Shown: positions 12,091-25,500 of the stretch, in pieces
Numbering within the stretch: the stretch's first letter is position 1
Layout of the letters: each line of letters starts with the position of its first letter
DNA from: Cephalopachus bancanus
Lineage: Eukaryota; Chordata; Mammalia; Primates; Tarsiidae
DNA length: 64,000 bases
Direction: 5' to 3'
Assembly: GCA_027257055.1 (NCBI GenBank)
Contig: JAPVLO010000180.1
Coordinates: 992,001-1,056,000, forward strand
The notes under the pieces: generated by a model
Told to the model about the DNA's origin: nothing
Databases searched by the model: none
The model's input: the letters and a program-made list of their open reading frames with translations, nothing else
Position numbers and translations under genes: made by a program

Positions 12091-13789
12091 TGGGGCTGGG
12101 CTGGGCTGGGTTCACAGATGTCCAGGTCGACCCTTTGGATGGGATCTTTTTTTCATGTTAACATCATCTTTCAAACTAAAGCGGTGGTTTCACAGTACTG
12201 ATTTTTCCACTTCAAAAAATAACCTTTAAACTTGGCCTGAATCACCTTATTGGCAGCATAACCTTGTAACTTAGACCAGAGATCATTGTTTAGACTTTGT
12301 GAAACCAGAAGGAACAAAAATAAAGGGAAGCGCGCCATTGTATGGCACAGAAAGCGTTTGGGTAAACAAAGTAAATATCATATGTTTAAGGAATGGAACT
12401 AGGCTACATTATCTGAAGTCTTCTGGTGTACTGAATCTCGTTTTGTAAAACCAAATCTGACTGGCAGGCATTCTGTTGCCGGACGGTCTGTTGAGTGACA
12501 GCTACGGAACGGCCTCCTGTGTGGGAATTAGCAGGCCCAGAGCCACGGGGGGTGCATGTGGCAACCATTACGGCGGGGGCGTGGTCGCTGGCTGACTAAC
12601 AGCAGCAGCAGCAACTGGAAACAGCCTAATTTGATGTCCCTCGTCCCCCTGAAAGGACGCTGCACCTGGGACCTTGTCCTTTCTCTCCCTGCTGCCAAAT
12701 ACGTGATCATTACGTATTGGATGCTTGGTAACACTCAGGGATGAATTCCTGCCACTCTCTTTCCCTTTAGGGGCTTTGCATTTGACTTCTAACCCCAAGG
12801 AAGGACAGACTCACACTCCATGGCCCCCGGCCACCATAGCTTCTGTTGGCCGAGGGTGAGTTGTGTTCAGAGCAGTGCCCAGAGCTTCAGTCGTATCCCA
12901 GGGTGTTCCAGCCTGAAGCAGGTGGCTACTTTTCTCAAGGGTGATCTTATTTTTCTCCATTCAGTGTTTATATGTCTATCGCAAATGCCCATGTTTGGCA
13001 ATAAAAGCAGTCTTTCATCAAAAATGTACATAAGAGGAGTTTCACTAAGGAGGACCTTCCAGGATATCTGTTCTTGTTTCTAACAGCCTCTGCCATTAAG
13101 TAACAGTCTTCTTGCCCCGTGCAACCCACATGTGGCCCGTCAATACAGGCATAAGAAGTAAGAGCAGGTGGAACAGGGCCATGAAAGGTGGCCTCATCTC
13201 TGCCACTCTGTGCCCCAGCCCCAACTACAGAGCCATGAGAATTTCAGTCCTCTGTGCGTGTCCACCATCCCCCATGTGGCCTCGTTGTTAACAGCCCTGC
13301 TGAAGAGGAGACACGGCAGGCTCACGGCACCCGTGGCTCTGGGTCGTGACACTGGCTTCTGGGGCTCCTTCGGTCCTCAGCCCTCTGAGTCCTCAGATGC
13401 ACGTCCCCAACGTCCCGTGGCTGACGTTCCTTCTTACAGCGCTGCGAGTGGCCGAAGGGGCTTCACCTTTCTTTGTGTGTTCGGTCCTCACGATGCAGCA
13501 CCTGCCTGCCTGGGGACTCCCACACTGTCCCTGGAAGCACTCACCACCTGGGACGACTTGTTCTAAAGCGGCTCTCAGGGAGACATCGCACGGGGCCTTA
13601 GGCAGACGGATGCAGAAGGGCAGGGCTTGCAAGGTGGAGGAAGGGGGTGCTAAGCCCTGAGGGGGGGCACCCAGACTTCCTGAGTGTGAAATACACAGGC
13701 CCTAGGGCACACACGTGGAGAGGCACGCAGGGCAGACACGGGCCTGGAACATACAGGCAAGGTGTTAGGGACAGAGGCACCCAGCTGTG

Positions 13790-13862
13790 TAGTCCCGGTG
13801 AGTTATTCAACCCTCGCTGGGCCTCAGTGTCTCCTCCAGGACAGGTCTATCTCATCGCCTCC
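13790..13862 (+). repeat. MIR SINE fragment
   Basis: 'gggcctcagtgtctcctcc' following 'gagttattcaaccctcg' fits the MIR core wording 'agttacttaacctctctgggcctcagtttcctcatc'. Ancient and short. Confidence 0.45.
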
Positions 13863-15885
13863 CAACTTCCTGGTGCCTGTGGCGTCCCCACACAAAGCAG
13901 GCTCTTGCTGTTTGCAGGCTAGCGACTCGCATGTCCATCTGCTGGCTTCTCTGGAGCACGCTTAGAACTGGACTCCAGGCTGTGGGTTCTGAGCCGTCAC
14001 AGGATGGCCCAGAGTTTTGTCTGTGCACTTCATGATGGGAAATAGCCATGCACCCTCCACGACACCTGATGCACCTGCTGGGTCCCAGCTTTCACAAGCC
14101 CACCCATCTGGTTCCCAGGCCACAGCTGAAGTTACCGTGAGTTAGTAAGTGGACCATAGCAAGCATCGAGGGCCATGTCCCCATCAGCTGGGGCAGGGGG
14201 TGCGGTCCACAAGCCCTGTGTATGACGTCTGCTCTCAGTGTCAGGATGTGGGCAGGGCTGCAGAGGTCATGATCCCAGGGAGGAGCAGGCAAAATAGTAC
14301 ACAGAGCTGACACCATCCCTGCCCTTGAGAAAGCCGAGCCGCCTCGGGTTGGTGCGGGATGGCCTGACCAAGGAAGGGGCAGGTACACCTGAACTTCGAG
14401 ACAGACATGCTGCTGAGGATTTCTTCAACCAGTTTGCTTTACTTTGGAAGGAATCATAGAAAATTCTGTTAAATGCTCACTTTAAAATATGATTTGCTTT
14501 ATAAGAATTTGCAGTTTATTCACTGTTTTTCACAAACACCCGTACTAAACCAGTCATCCTTCTTTGTGCCATGCCCTCCTGGAGGTGGGCGCCCTGTGTG
14601 GGGGCAAGGCTGCACCCTGTGGCCCCTCCGAGGAACTCAACCGCCTGCACGGCTTCTCCGGTTTTGTCCATGCTTGTTCAGTGTGCATTCTGTTCTCAGG
14701 GTTCAGAAACAGAAAACTTGGCATTTTAAATTACTTCCTGATTTCAGTGTTTTTAAAAGATGCATTAGTGTTTGTGTCTATGAGGGGACATACCAGTTCC
14801 TCCAGGTGTATTCGCGTGAGCTGTCGCGTTGGCCACGGTCCTGAGCCCCATGTGTTCGTCTTTGCAGTAGGATAAGAGGACGCCTGGAGTGTAGCTCTCC
14901 TGGAGAGGAGACAGGAAGCCACGCTCTTGTCATGCGTGTCCCTGTCAACCTCAGCATGTGAGAACTGCAGGTGGCTTTTTAAGTTCCAGCCAAAACAGTC
15001 AAGTCGTTTCTGGGTCACTCTGGTTGTCCTGTGTGTCTCCCTCCAGCTGACAACCGCTGTGTCAGAATGATGTGAGGACAGTGTCCCCACACGCCCCTCC
15101 TTGCTGAGGAGCAGAACTGTGCCCTTCTCTGTCGTCAGCCTTAGGAGTGGCCGGAAGGAAGGGCTTAGAGAACGCCTCAGAGGAGCCAGGCAGGATCCTC
15201 CCTCTTGGAGGGCACGGGCCAGAACCACCCTGACTCCAGCGCCGAGTCTGGTGGAGCCAGAAGAGAGATTTCAGAAACCCTCGGCTTCGCCCTTGATTTT
15301 TTGAATAGGGAAAGAGGAGAGTTGGCATGTCTGAGGTGGCAGAAATGCTGGGGAGACCCCCAGGCCCAGACCCGGCTGCCCTGGCTCCAGCTGGTAATGC
15401 TCCTCTCACTGCACCACTCTCCTCTGCAGTCCAGGGACGCGTAACCATGCATATCAGTCTAGGGTAGTCCTCTCTCAAAGCGGCCTCAAAAGCGTGGAGG
15501 TCTGCCTCTTCCTGGCCACTGGCCTTTCTGTTCGTTGTGTAGAAAGTGTGATAGTCCCCAGTGAGCAGAGACAGTATCCAGTGAAGGCTCGTTACAGCAC
15601 AAGGTCAGGGACAAGCAGAGCAGTAGAGAAGGGTGATGTGGGCATTGGAAGCCTTTAGAAAGAACGGGAAATCCCGAGGGCACAGACCCTTTGGAGAACG
15701 GTGTGACTTATCTGCCAATGTTGAGCAAGCGCTTCTCCATGCACGTGCAGGTCTACATCTGACATAGGCACCTGCCCCTGCATGGGGGAGGCACATAGAG
15801 CAGCATCCTGGAGTCAAACCCCAGAAATACACCAGTGTTTATCAGCGGTAGAATCGATCAATAAGCAGCAGTGTGTCTGAGCAGC

Positions 15886-16224
15886 AGCCCTTTATTTTAT
15901 TTTATTTTATTTTTCATTTAAAAAATTTTTTTTTGAGTTGGAGTCTCACTCTGTCACCCAGGCTGGAGTGCAATGGCACACTCACGGCCACCCCAGTGTC
16001 GACCTGCTGGGCTCCAGCGATACTTCCGCCTCAGCCTTCAAAGTAGCCAGAACTACAGGCGCGTGCTACCACACCTGGCTAATTTCTGATTTTATTGTAG
16101 AAACAAGGCCTTGCCAAGTTGCCTGGGCTGGTCTTGAATCCACGGGCTCAGGAAATTCACTTGCCTCGGCCTCCCAAAGTGCTGGGATTACAGGCTGAAC
16201 CACCGAACCCGGCCAACCCTTTAT
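15886..16224 (-). mobile_element. Alu, full-length dimer, antisense, with TTTTA tail
   Basis: Antisense Alu from the poly-T at about 15,926 to 'cccggcc' at 16,214, both monomers present. The tail side has expanded into (TTTTA)n at 15,891-15,912. 'ccctttat' occurs just before the tail (15,888) and again just after the head (16,217), a plausible short target-site duplication. It carries the lineage wording 'gagttggagtctcactctg' and 'ttattgtag'. Confidence 0.85.
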
Positions 16225-16439
16225 AAACAGTGAAAACAAGTGAGCCAGCTGGCCCTAGCATGGTCGATCTCACACACATACTGGTAAAAGAATAAATCCA
16301 GACACAGGGCAGATGCTCTGGGATTCCATGGACTAACGCTCAAAGGTGGTCAGAACTCACCTAGTGTGTCAAGGCATGCAGATATGGGTGTGAGCGTGTA
16401 AAAAAGAGCCGGGGCTGGCGGTCATGGAACAGGGGTAAC

Positions 16440-16760
16440 ACAGGAGGCGGCAGGGTGTGCTGTGCCTGGACTCTGGTGGCCGTGGAGCAGGGGTGACGTG
16501 GGAGAGTGGTGTGCTGTAGTCAGACTCAGGCAGTGGAGCCAGGGTGACATGGGAGACAGTGGGGTGTGCTGTGACTAGACTCTGGCCTTGGAGCGGGGGT
16601 GACGTGGGAGCCAGCAGGATGTGCCGTGGCCAGACTCCGGTCATGGAGTGGGGGTGATGGGGAGACATCAGGGTTTGCTATGGCTGCACTCGGGTGGTAG
16701 AACCGGGGATGATGCAGGAGGGAGATGGCAGGGTGTGCTGTGGCCGGACTCTGGCAAGGG
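16440..16760 (+). repeat. Minisatellite, about 56-bp unit, six copies
   Basis: 'gtgtgctgt' or close variants recur at about 54-60 bp spacing, each followed by 'agactc(c/t)gg' and then 'ggggtgacgtggga'-type sequence. Copies are moderately diverged. Confidence 0.8.
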
Positions 16761-17189
16761 CTCTGTGAATGCTTGCCTTCTGCTCATGAAGTTGTTACCC
16801 TTCTGTGTTTGGGAACTTTTCTGTGTGTTTCATATTTCACAGTAGGACGGATTTTAAAAAGGGAGGAGTCTGAGAAGTCTTCTCTATCGAAGAATTGATC
16901 AAAGGATGGTGAGTGGAGATACTGAAGGGATTCCAAAGGGGGAGTGAGTGTCCTTCCCAAGCATATAAACCGCTCTCCCTGTTCCACTGACGCGTTAGAA
17001 GTCAGATGATTTCACCCATGTTCGCTCTCCTAAAATGTGATCTGTGCGCCTCCAATGACTAGGAAGTGTTTCATAATTACTCTAGATTGTGAACTAATGA
17101 TAATTTTTTAAATCCATTTTTAATTTTTTTCTTCAGTGTGTAATATGTTTGATTTCACTACAAAGCACGCAGTGAAAACATTTCAAATG

Positions 17190-17292
17190 TTTTTATTTTA
17201 AAAAGGAACTGGTTGGTTAACCCCCTTGGGTCCCCTCCCACTGTGGGAGCAGTTCTCAATAAGTCCTTTTAAAAAAAATAAAAAAGGAACAG
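17190..17292. repeat. Possible ERV LTR fragment (old retroviral fossil)
   Basis: 'ccttgggtcccctcccactg' followed by 'tgggagcagttctcaataag' resembles the end of the R region of ERV1-type LTRs, just before the poly(A) signal, here decayed to CAATAAG. It is a short isolated piece with no internal retroviral genes. The call could be coincidence. Confidence 0.3.
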
Positions 17293-20160
17293 GCCGTCTA
17301 GGCAGTAGTTAGAGAAGGTTATCAGAATGAGTGTGTGGACTTGGAGTTAGTGGGAAATGGGAAATAGATGACATCCCTGCTTTCTCAAAAAGGAAGGCCC
17401 AGCTCTCAGTGGGCCGTGGGGGAACCCAGGCCAAGGCTGTGGTTCGCTTGTGATCACTTTCAGAAAGCCTGTTTGTTCAGTTATTCTCACTGATCTAGCA
17501 ATGAATTTATTTGTTAAACAAGTAACTTTTACGTGTACCTTAATGGGTTCAGTACTTATAGAGCTGAGTGTGTAGCTAATTTAGCTAATTTAAATCAAGT
17601 AAGTAAAAAGTTTGAGAAAAAATTTAATAACTTTGCAACCTTGGGGAGGATATCTGTGTTTCTAAGAGGCAACTGTTAGTCGTGAGAAGACGACAGAGGA
17701 TGACAGACGTGCACACTAAAATGTAATCGGCCACAAAGAGGCTGGGAACAGAGCAATATTTGAAAGTAAAGAGAGAAACTACTGTCTGAACGTGGGAAAA
17801 ATTAAATATAGATTCATTGCATTTGCAGATTCAGAAGTTCGAAAAGGAAGTATGTACATATATTTGAAAGATGATGTCCCACGTGATTTATTAACAGAGC
17901 TTCATTCACTCTTGCTGGTGGTTCTAGATGCGTGTTCGCCTCTCCATGTGGAAGGGCAAAGGCCAAAGCACCCTGCCTCCGTCTAGCTAGGCTTGTGCTA
18001 TTTTGAATTCGCAAGGAGGATTTAATCAAGCAGATCATAGCTGACAGTCCAGAGTGTCCCTCAGAGAAGTGGCATTTCCTCCTGCTGACCTGTCTTGCGG
18101 GGGCAGGGAGGCAGAGAGCTTGCAGTGGAGAGCTCCACAAAAACTAGTCTATTTCCAGAATTACATTTGAAAAAATTTACCTCAAGGCATTTTCTTTATA
18201 GGTGATAAATGACTTTTGTGGAGGATAGAAAGAATAAAAAGGATAGTTTAAAATCACAGAAATCTCAGAATTTAATTTTTACTAACCAGTCAATAGGCTT
18301 GAAATAGGTTTGAACTCAGATAATTTCCATTTGTTATATTTTTCTCAGACTAGAATCTACCTAAAAATACTTTTCTAGGCAAGGCAGTTCTGATTAAATT
18401 TTATATAATGTACATGGTTGGATTATAAGTTTTGTGGTCAGGCTCTATATAGGCTTATACTTTATAAACTGTCAGCTTATAAGAAGTAAAAAATAAAAAA
18501 GCTGGTCGTCTGGGACGGACTAGCTTCACAGTCACCCATCCAAAGATGAGGTGGCAATCGTGGTTTTGCACTCGTGACTCTTCATGTTTCTCTGCACGTC
18601 TGAGGGGCTCCTCCCACCCAGAGTCCCCCTCTTCTCGGGGTCCAGCGTCGGCATCTCCTCAGCAGACTCCCCGCAGGGTGGCCGGCAATGAGCACCGCGT
18701 GGGGGTCCGCGGTGTGTCAGACATTGGGGCTGCCCTCGGAGCAGGAGCACCTCTAGCGGGGACTGTCCGGGCCACACCTGACTCTGGCCTGTCACGCTGT
18801 GTCTTTTCATCAGAGGTTTCTCTAGTTCTGTTTATATGTGTGTTATTGTTTTACAAAATAGAACTTATTTCTTCAACCTTTTCACGAGAGGAGTTCTTTA
18901 GGCCTAAGAAAGCATGTGCCTTATCTCTTGAGGGTGACAGCCTCTGGCCGTCCCCCCGTTCTTCTGCAGAGAGTCCTCTGGGCTGTGGGCTGCAGAACTG
19001 GTGGAGCAGTCATCTCGCTTGCTGAGCATGAGCTTGCTGAGCATGTGCTTGTTCTCTCGCTGCTGCTTTGTCCGCATGCAGGTGTGCCACCCTGGGGATG
19101 GGAACATGGGAGTGGGTGGGGCGTAAGGGCAGAGCCTTCCAGGGGCGGGGCACCTGCCTGGGGGGCCGTGGCCGCTGCCGCAGACGAAGGCAGCTGTCTG
19201 CGTGACTTTGCATGTCTACCGTAAGTCTCAGTCACTACCTCCATCGCTGACCTTCATGCCAAAGGCCAGCGGGCGCAGGGCAGGCAGCACCCCTGGGATG
19301 GGATTGGCTGCATGCTTCCGAGGGACTTTGTGTAGAGGGTGGAGCTCACTGGGGTCAGTCTTTCCCAGCAGAACTCCAAGTCCTCGTATGTCCCAGGGAC
19401 GCCTGAGAGCACGTGCCAGGCAGCCTGGTTGTCTATGCGTGTCCTGAGCACGTGAGTCGGAGTGGGGTGCGCACCACTGGTGTGACACACCCGTGGAGGG
19501 CTTTCTGGTTCCCACATGGGCAGGAGGACTAGAAGACCGGTCGGCTGGGTATTCACAGGCCCGGGAGGTCCCAGAGGCTAGGCCCAGGGCTGTGAGCCCT
19601 CAGTCAGCAGGTCCTGGGCGTGGGCGCCAGTGCTGGTGACGGCGAATCTGTCCTTGTCCTTGCTGTGGTTCTGTGATGCGTACAGGGCTGGGAGCCAGGA
19701 TAAGCATGTGCGGGATTGTGTGCTGGCTTTCTCCCGGGCTCCCCTCACCCTTCTCACTTTGGGAGATAGCGGCAGGAGAGTTGCCATTCTGACCACCTTC
19801 CAGACGCCTGCTTATCAGGCTGTGGAAGGCCCGGAGGCCCGACCTGAGCACAGGGCCCCATGGGGTCGGCTGCTAAAGACCCTTTCTTAGAGCCTGGCTG
19901 GAGGAGACCCCGAGACTGTGTGGAAAGATAAGGCCTCCTTGAGGCTGGGCCACGTGGAGGGTGGAGACAGCTGTGTTTGTCTGCCCCTTTGTTCTGGGGA
20001 AACACAAGAGCACCAGAGGCCCGAGGATTGAGAACGTGAAATGGGCCCATCGCAGAGGAGGCTTGGCTGGTCCTGGGCCGCCCTCCCTCCTGCGCTGGCA
20101 CCTGTGAAGAGCCGCCAGGCCTCTGCCTGTAGAAGAACCCCCTGCTCTGTCTCTCTGCCC
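17293..20160. other. Intronic stretch: AT-rich, then GC-rich, unassigned
   Basis: 17,300-18,500 is AT-rich with homopolymer runs and probably old LINE remains. From 18,500 the composition turns GC-rich. A 15-bp duplication ('cttgctgagcatg' twice) lies near 19,018-19,045. No exon recognised. Confidence 0.4.
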
Positions 20161-20163
20161 TGT

Positions 20164-20335
20164 CCCCACACCCCTGCACTGATTCCTTCTTCCCCCAGTG
20201 GACCCGCCCTCTGTCACACTGCCCCGTCCCCGTCCCCCCACAGTGTTCCCACTGCCCCCCAGTGGACCCGCCCTCCTCTGCCTCACGGCCCCATTCCCGT
20301 ACCCCTGCACTGGTCCCTGCTGCCCCCACCTGCAA
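20164..20335 (+). repeat. C-rich local tandem repeat, 2-3 copies of about 65 bp
   Basis: 'cccagtggacccgccctc' occurs at about 20,195 and 20,259, and 'acccctgcactg' at about 20,169 and 20,300. Surrounding C-runs are similar. Confidence 0.55.
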
Positions 20336-20925
20336 GGGTAGTAGGGATCTACCTGCCACCCCTCCCCACCTCCCACCCCCACCTCCACATCACCCACCCG
20401 GCAGCACCTGTGCCCGGCCTGTCCTGCCCTGCCTCTGGCCAGGCTCCTGACCTTCCTCTGCCTAGAGTGCCCTTCCCCCCCGACAGGTCCTGATCCGGCC
20501 CCTTGTTGGCCAACCACCACTTGCCACCTCCCCCTGGAAGCCTTTCCGGATACTCCCAGTTTAAAGTCATTTGCCTGACACTGCACATGGTCTTGTCATC
20601 TCTTGCCCCATCTGGCAGCCGCTGTCATCCCCTCTTATCTCCAGGCCCGGATCATCCTGGCTCAAGGCTCTGCCTGGGCCTTCCAGAATCATCTGTGGCT
20701 GGCTTTCCCTAGGGAGCCGTCAGGACTCTCAGGCCTGTCACGATTGGGGTTTATCATGGATGCTTTTGCTTGCGCCCTGGGACCTGCTCAGAGGGGTCAT
20801 CGTCCTGGAGGGCCCAGGCCCTTTCTCGACTGACCAGGCCTCTGAACAGCTCCCTCTGTGGTACCTGTCCCCTGCCTTCCTACCAGAACCACCCTGGATG
20901 TACCGTCCTGCCGGCATCACTGGAT

Positions 20926-21080
20926 GCTGGGCCTGGTGGCACACACCTGTAGTCCCCCTACTCGGAGGCTGAGTTGGAAGGATCACCTGACCCCAAGAGA
21001 TCACAGCTGCGGTGAGCCAGGATCATGCCACTAAGCTCCAGCCTGGGCAACAGAAGGAGACTCCCTCCGACTCAAAAAAT
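20926..21080 (+). repeat. Alu right-monomer (FRAM-like)
   Basis: Reads 'gcctggtggcacacacctgt', 'gaggctgagttggaaggatc' and 'ccagcctgggcaacagaagg', ending in a short A-rich tail. Only one arm is present. Confidence 0.75.
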
Positions 21081-21480
21081 GAAGAGTGGAGCATGTACGT
21101 GTCCAGTTTCCAGTTAGGCACCCTCTCATCCACATGTCTGCATCTCATGCACACGGGAGGTGTACACTTCCCTTCCTGTGGTGAGACATATGTGAGATGG
21201 AAAGGTGGTGGGGACCGTCCCATCAGCACCTCCATCATCCTAGGCCGGATGTTCCTAGGGACGTGAGGACAGGGCAGGGGTAGGCTGGATTCAGGCACTC
21301 CCCTAAACTCAGCCACGATAGTCGTTTACTTCCCAGCATCCCATGGGTTCCATGTGGCTCATGTGGCCCCAGGCAGCTGCGGGCAGGTATCCCACTAATG
21401 CACCTGGCGTGTGGGGCCCAGTTTTCCACTCTCTTTTTTAAATAACTCTACATTTGTTCACAAACCATTTTTACCCCTTT

Positions 21481-21625
21481 ATTTGTCATTTATTCGATCA
21501 TTTACTGAACACGTTTGCTAGGGCTCTGGCGATATTCTGAATACTAGGACACATTTCAGTGGAAATAAAACCCAAACGTCCTGCCCTCGTGGAGTTTATA
21601 CCCCAGTGAGAATTCTACCTCATAT
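21481..21625. repeat. L2-like fragment
   Basis: 'catttactgaacacgtttgc' followed by 'ggaaataaaacccaaacgtc', 'ctgccctcgtggagtttata' and 'ccagtgagaa'. Same ancient motif as at 240-460 and better preserved at 'ccctcgtggag'. Confidence 0.5.
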
Positions 21626-22304
21626 TCGTGCGTTTATTTTCTGGGTCTTACTCTGGCAGTGGTCTGGTGCTGTCTACACCAACGGGCCCACTGCAGATGG
21701 CAGGCAGTCCCCCAGTTGGCCTTCAGTAAAAGAGGCTCTTTCAGTAAATCCTCCTCTTTACCCTTCCTCTCCTGGGCTCCTGAATTGGATCGACTTTCCT
21801 CAGAAACAGGCGGTGGGACTCGCTGCCATGAGCGTCTGTGTCCTGACAAGTTGACACATCTGGTGGCATTGGCAGCTTGGACTATCACACATGTACCCAC
21901 GACTGATTCTCGTAGCTGCAGGCTCCCCAGACGGACAGGCTCGCGACCCAACCCTCGAGGCCCTCCCTGCCTCCTCTCTAGCTACCAGCTATACTGCCTC
22001 ACCAGCCAGAAGAGCACCCAGGCCTGTCTGCTCAGAGGGTCCGCCGGCCTTCATTGCCCCCTCCAGTGCCCAGCCGTGTCTCCACAGGTCAAGGTCCTTC
22101 ACAGATGCCCCTGCACAGGAAGGCTGTCCTCCCTCTCCTCCAGCCCCCTCCTTCCTGTGAACGCCTCAGCCAGGTCTGTGAGCAGAGGGCCTCGCCCAAT
22201 GTGTGCTCAAGGCTGGGATGCCGTGGGAGTCCAGTTTTGCCAACGCTGTGATGGAGGTGGCAACCCAGCCTGTTCTGTGTCCACACGCCTGGGTTTCAGA
22301 CTTC

Positions 22305-22578
22305 TTTTTTTTTTTTTTTTTTTTGAGTTGGAGTCTCACTCTGTGGCTCAGACTGGAGTGCAGTGGCCGCTCCCGGCCACCACAGCCTCGACCTGCTGGG
22401 CTCTGGTGATCCTTCCGCCTCAGCCTTCCGAGTAGCCGGAATTGCAGGCATGCGCCCGGCTGATTTTTTGATTTATTGTAGAGATGAGGTTTCGCCAAGT
22501 TGCCCAGGCGGGTCTCGAACCCACGGGCTCAGGCAATCCACTCACCTCAGCTTCCCAAAGGCATGGGATTACAGGCTG
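22305..22578 (-). mobile_element. Alu, antisense, slightly 5'-truncated
   Basis: 20-nt poly-T, then 'gagttggagtctcactctgt', both monomers with 'tgatttattgtagagatgag' as linker, and an end at 'gggattacaggctg' that lacks the last 15 or so bases of the head. Clear member of the local Alu lineage. Confidence 0.9.
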
Positions 22579-25500
22579 TCTCAGCCTTCTTTGTGTCCTG
22601 CACGTTGTTCCTAGAGTCTCTTGCTGTCAGTCACAGAAGCGGTCGGTGTCACTTGGAGATACTCAGACGGGGCGAAACAGTGTCCTGAGCCCAGTGTCTT
22701 TCAGAATCTAGGTCTGTTAACCTCACGATGGCCCCTTGTGGGGCCCCATGCCTGGCCAGCATGGTGCTCCTGGACATGTCATGTACTGCAATGTCTTCTG
22801 AGCCACCCTCGCTCTGGGCATCTTAATTTTAGCTTTGTATTTCTCACTTGCAACTTCTAATAAGTGGCCCTTCATAGTTTTCTGTATTTTGAATTTAGTT
22901 TTTCATTAATTTTTAAACTGAGTCCCTGGGAAGAGAACTTCTTCACTCAGAGCTGCTGTCACTTGTGGACCAGCGCTGTTATATTTGGCATGTTGGTGAC
23001 TTGTGCCCTGACACACAGAAGTGCCACCCCGGGGTCTTCCTTGGATGACACTCCAGCTGAACAGGGATCAGGCCCTTCCTGGTCTGCGGGGGGGTCATTG
23101 TTTCTCCCAAGATTGCTGTCCAGGCCCACCTGATTCTTCTGGCCTGGTGTTGGGAGATCCCTGGTGGGTGCCAGCCCCCTCCATCCTACATCACGCCCTG
23201 TGTCCTCTTGTCTCCTCCTCGCGCCCACGGCCTGTTCAAGGAGTGGCATCTCCCCCGTCTTTCCACCACAGCCCCATATGCAAGTCCTCGTGTAGTTGAA
23301 GCCCCCAACACTTGGCTTCAGGACGTACCACTGAAGGACCAAAGACTTGCAGCCATGGGACACAGGAAGGAAAGATAGAGGGCTGCATCATCTCCAGATT
23401 TAAGAAGAGGACATAAGTGTGAGCCGCTTTACCTTGACCTGAGCAGGCCTGCCCTGTGCAAGCCCTGCGAGTGCCACTGACGGCAGCTAGCAGTACTCCT
23501 GCCCCGTGCCGACCGCCACAGTTCCTGGCCACCACCCACCACCTTGTCGTCCAGAGGCTTGATAGGACCTTCAGAAATTGTTTTTAATGTGCTGCCTGAT
23601 GGTCTGACTTTAAATTGTATGATGCTTTCTGGAGCGACATCAGGTGCTTGCTAAAGTGTCTGATGCTCTTTGAGCACCTTCAGGTGGGAAGACAAGTGCA
23701 CCCTTGAGCTTTTGTGGTAGTGAAGTCACTGCAGTGCATCCTATACCTACTCACTGAACTCCCAGGTCATGTGACAGACAGCAGAGACGGGGTCCAGGCT
23801 AAGCTGCCAGGGTGTCCTGCTCCTGGTCACTGGACTCCCAAGTCACATGACTGGTGGCAAAGATGAGCCCAGGTTTCTGATTGACTTGGTATACCCAAGT
23901 CTCACCTTGGCTTCGTCTCTGAGCCTGGCGTGCTGATGTCTCACTGTTGTAGGTTGATTCTCTGGGGTTGATAAAAACATTCTGGCCAAACCTGAGAGTC
24001 CAGCATTACCTGTGGATCCAAAAACCAAAACAATACCCTGTTGTAAGTAGCTTTGACTGAGACCAAGCTGCAGGCCTGAGATGGGCTTTCTTTCTCATCA
24101 AGCCAAGTCATAGGACACATCTCCCGGAAAGGGGGCCGCCGAGACCCACCCACACAACCTGGGTCTGTGTTGACCCGTGCCCTGCTTGGGGCTGGCCAGT
24201 TATACACCAGGTCTTGCCTGCTGTCACACGGGGCCACCTTCCTCGAGCTCCTCGTCTGCCTTCCCAGAGCCTTGGTTGACCTCCAGGCATGTTGACAGAC
24301 AATGGTTGGCAGAGCCCAGAGGGGTCCCAGAAAACCCAGAGAAGGGACATATGGTGGAGAAGCTGGATGGGGTCAGAGCGGGGAAGCCTGAGCCACTATG
24401 CAGGGCTCGACCACACCAGAGACGAAGACACTCCCAGGGAGAAGATGGCCCAGCCCGCAGGCCAGCACCAGCAATCTCCAGAGCTTGGAGGACACCAGGG
24501 AAAGAGCGGCTTCCTCTAGGTTGTTGGTTTCCATTCAGATGATGACATTTCCTAGACTGAGTCCTGACAGATCGTGTCCCCAGTGACTTTCATGCTAAAT
24601 TAAGCCTTTTGTCTTTCTTTTCCGTAGCACTTCAGGCATCTAAGACCACAGGGGAACACACTTTTTTAAGAAAGACCATCTGAGTCGAGCACGGTGGCTG
24701 CTGCAGCTGGGGGGAGGCAGAGCTGGGGGCAAGTTAAACGCAGCTTCCCCCCGGCTGACTGAGCAGGGCTTTAAAGCTCTTATGACGTAGGCTCTTGCCC
24801 TTCCAAAGTGCCCAGGATGCTGGTCTTGCCGGCAGCTCTTTTCTGGAAGAAGGAAACGTGTCACTGCGTGCCTCCCCGTGGCTACTGCATGCAGCCCGTC
24901 CCACAGAACACGAAGAGCACATGTAACATGGCATGAGGAGCAAGGGCACAAGGCCCTTTCTGAACTCTCTTGGTGCCAGTGAGCAGTTCCAAGCAAACCG
25001 TTCCAGAAGGGACACCACCCACTCCCCGTTGGCTGTGGAGAGAGGGTGCTGGTATATGGCCTTTGGCATCTGCATGCTGCCCACGCGATTGAATGTTTTT
25101 CAGTCACAGCAGCCTGTTTGTGATGTTCTGTCTTCATTTGCATCTGGGAGGTGACCAGTCTGTGGAGGGACCAGTCTTGACGGGTGGCACAGGTAGGCCA
25201 AGCTCAGAATCTCAGCCCACTGGGCCATGAGCTTGGTCACAGGCAGGCTACATGCATCTTGGCTGAAGCAGAGGCAGCCTCGGCCTTTAAACCTTCCTGT
25301 CAGCCCACCCCTGGCAGCTCGGACCCTGCAACCCCTGTCCACACAAACCCAAACCTGGTCCTGTCAACATCAGCAGCCCACAGCCCTGTCCCAGGGTGTC
25401 CTGCAGGGCCTGGAGGCTGAACCTGACGGGGCATCTCACAAAAGAACAACCCATCAGTGGGGTGGTACACATGGGACCTTTGTTTTATACCAGGTGAGAG

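Larger units (their letters stand above)
10512..15885. other. Intronic stretch, mostly unassigned
   Basis: Contains a two-copy local duplication near 11,960-12,090 and a MIR-like piece near 13,790-13,860. AT-rich blocks at about 11,020-11,380 and 12,140-12,440 show no recognisable family. No exon seen. Confidence 0.45.

Noticed and set aside
24665..24720. A short Alu scrap ('gagtcgagcacggtggctgc')
   Set aside because: Only about 15 bases resemble an Alu head and nothing follows; too weak to annotate.
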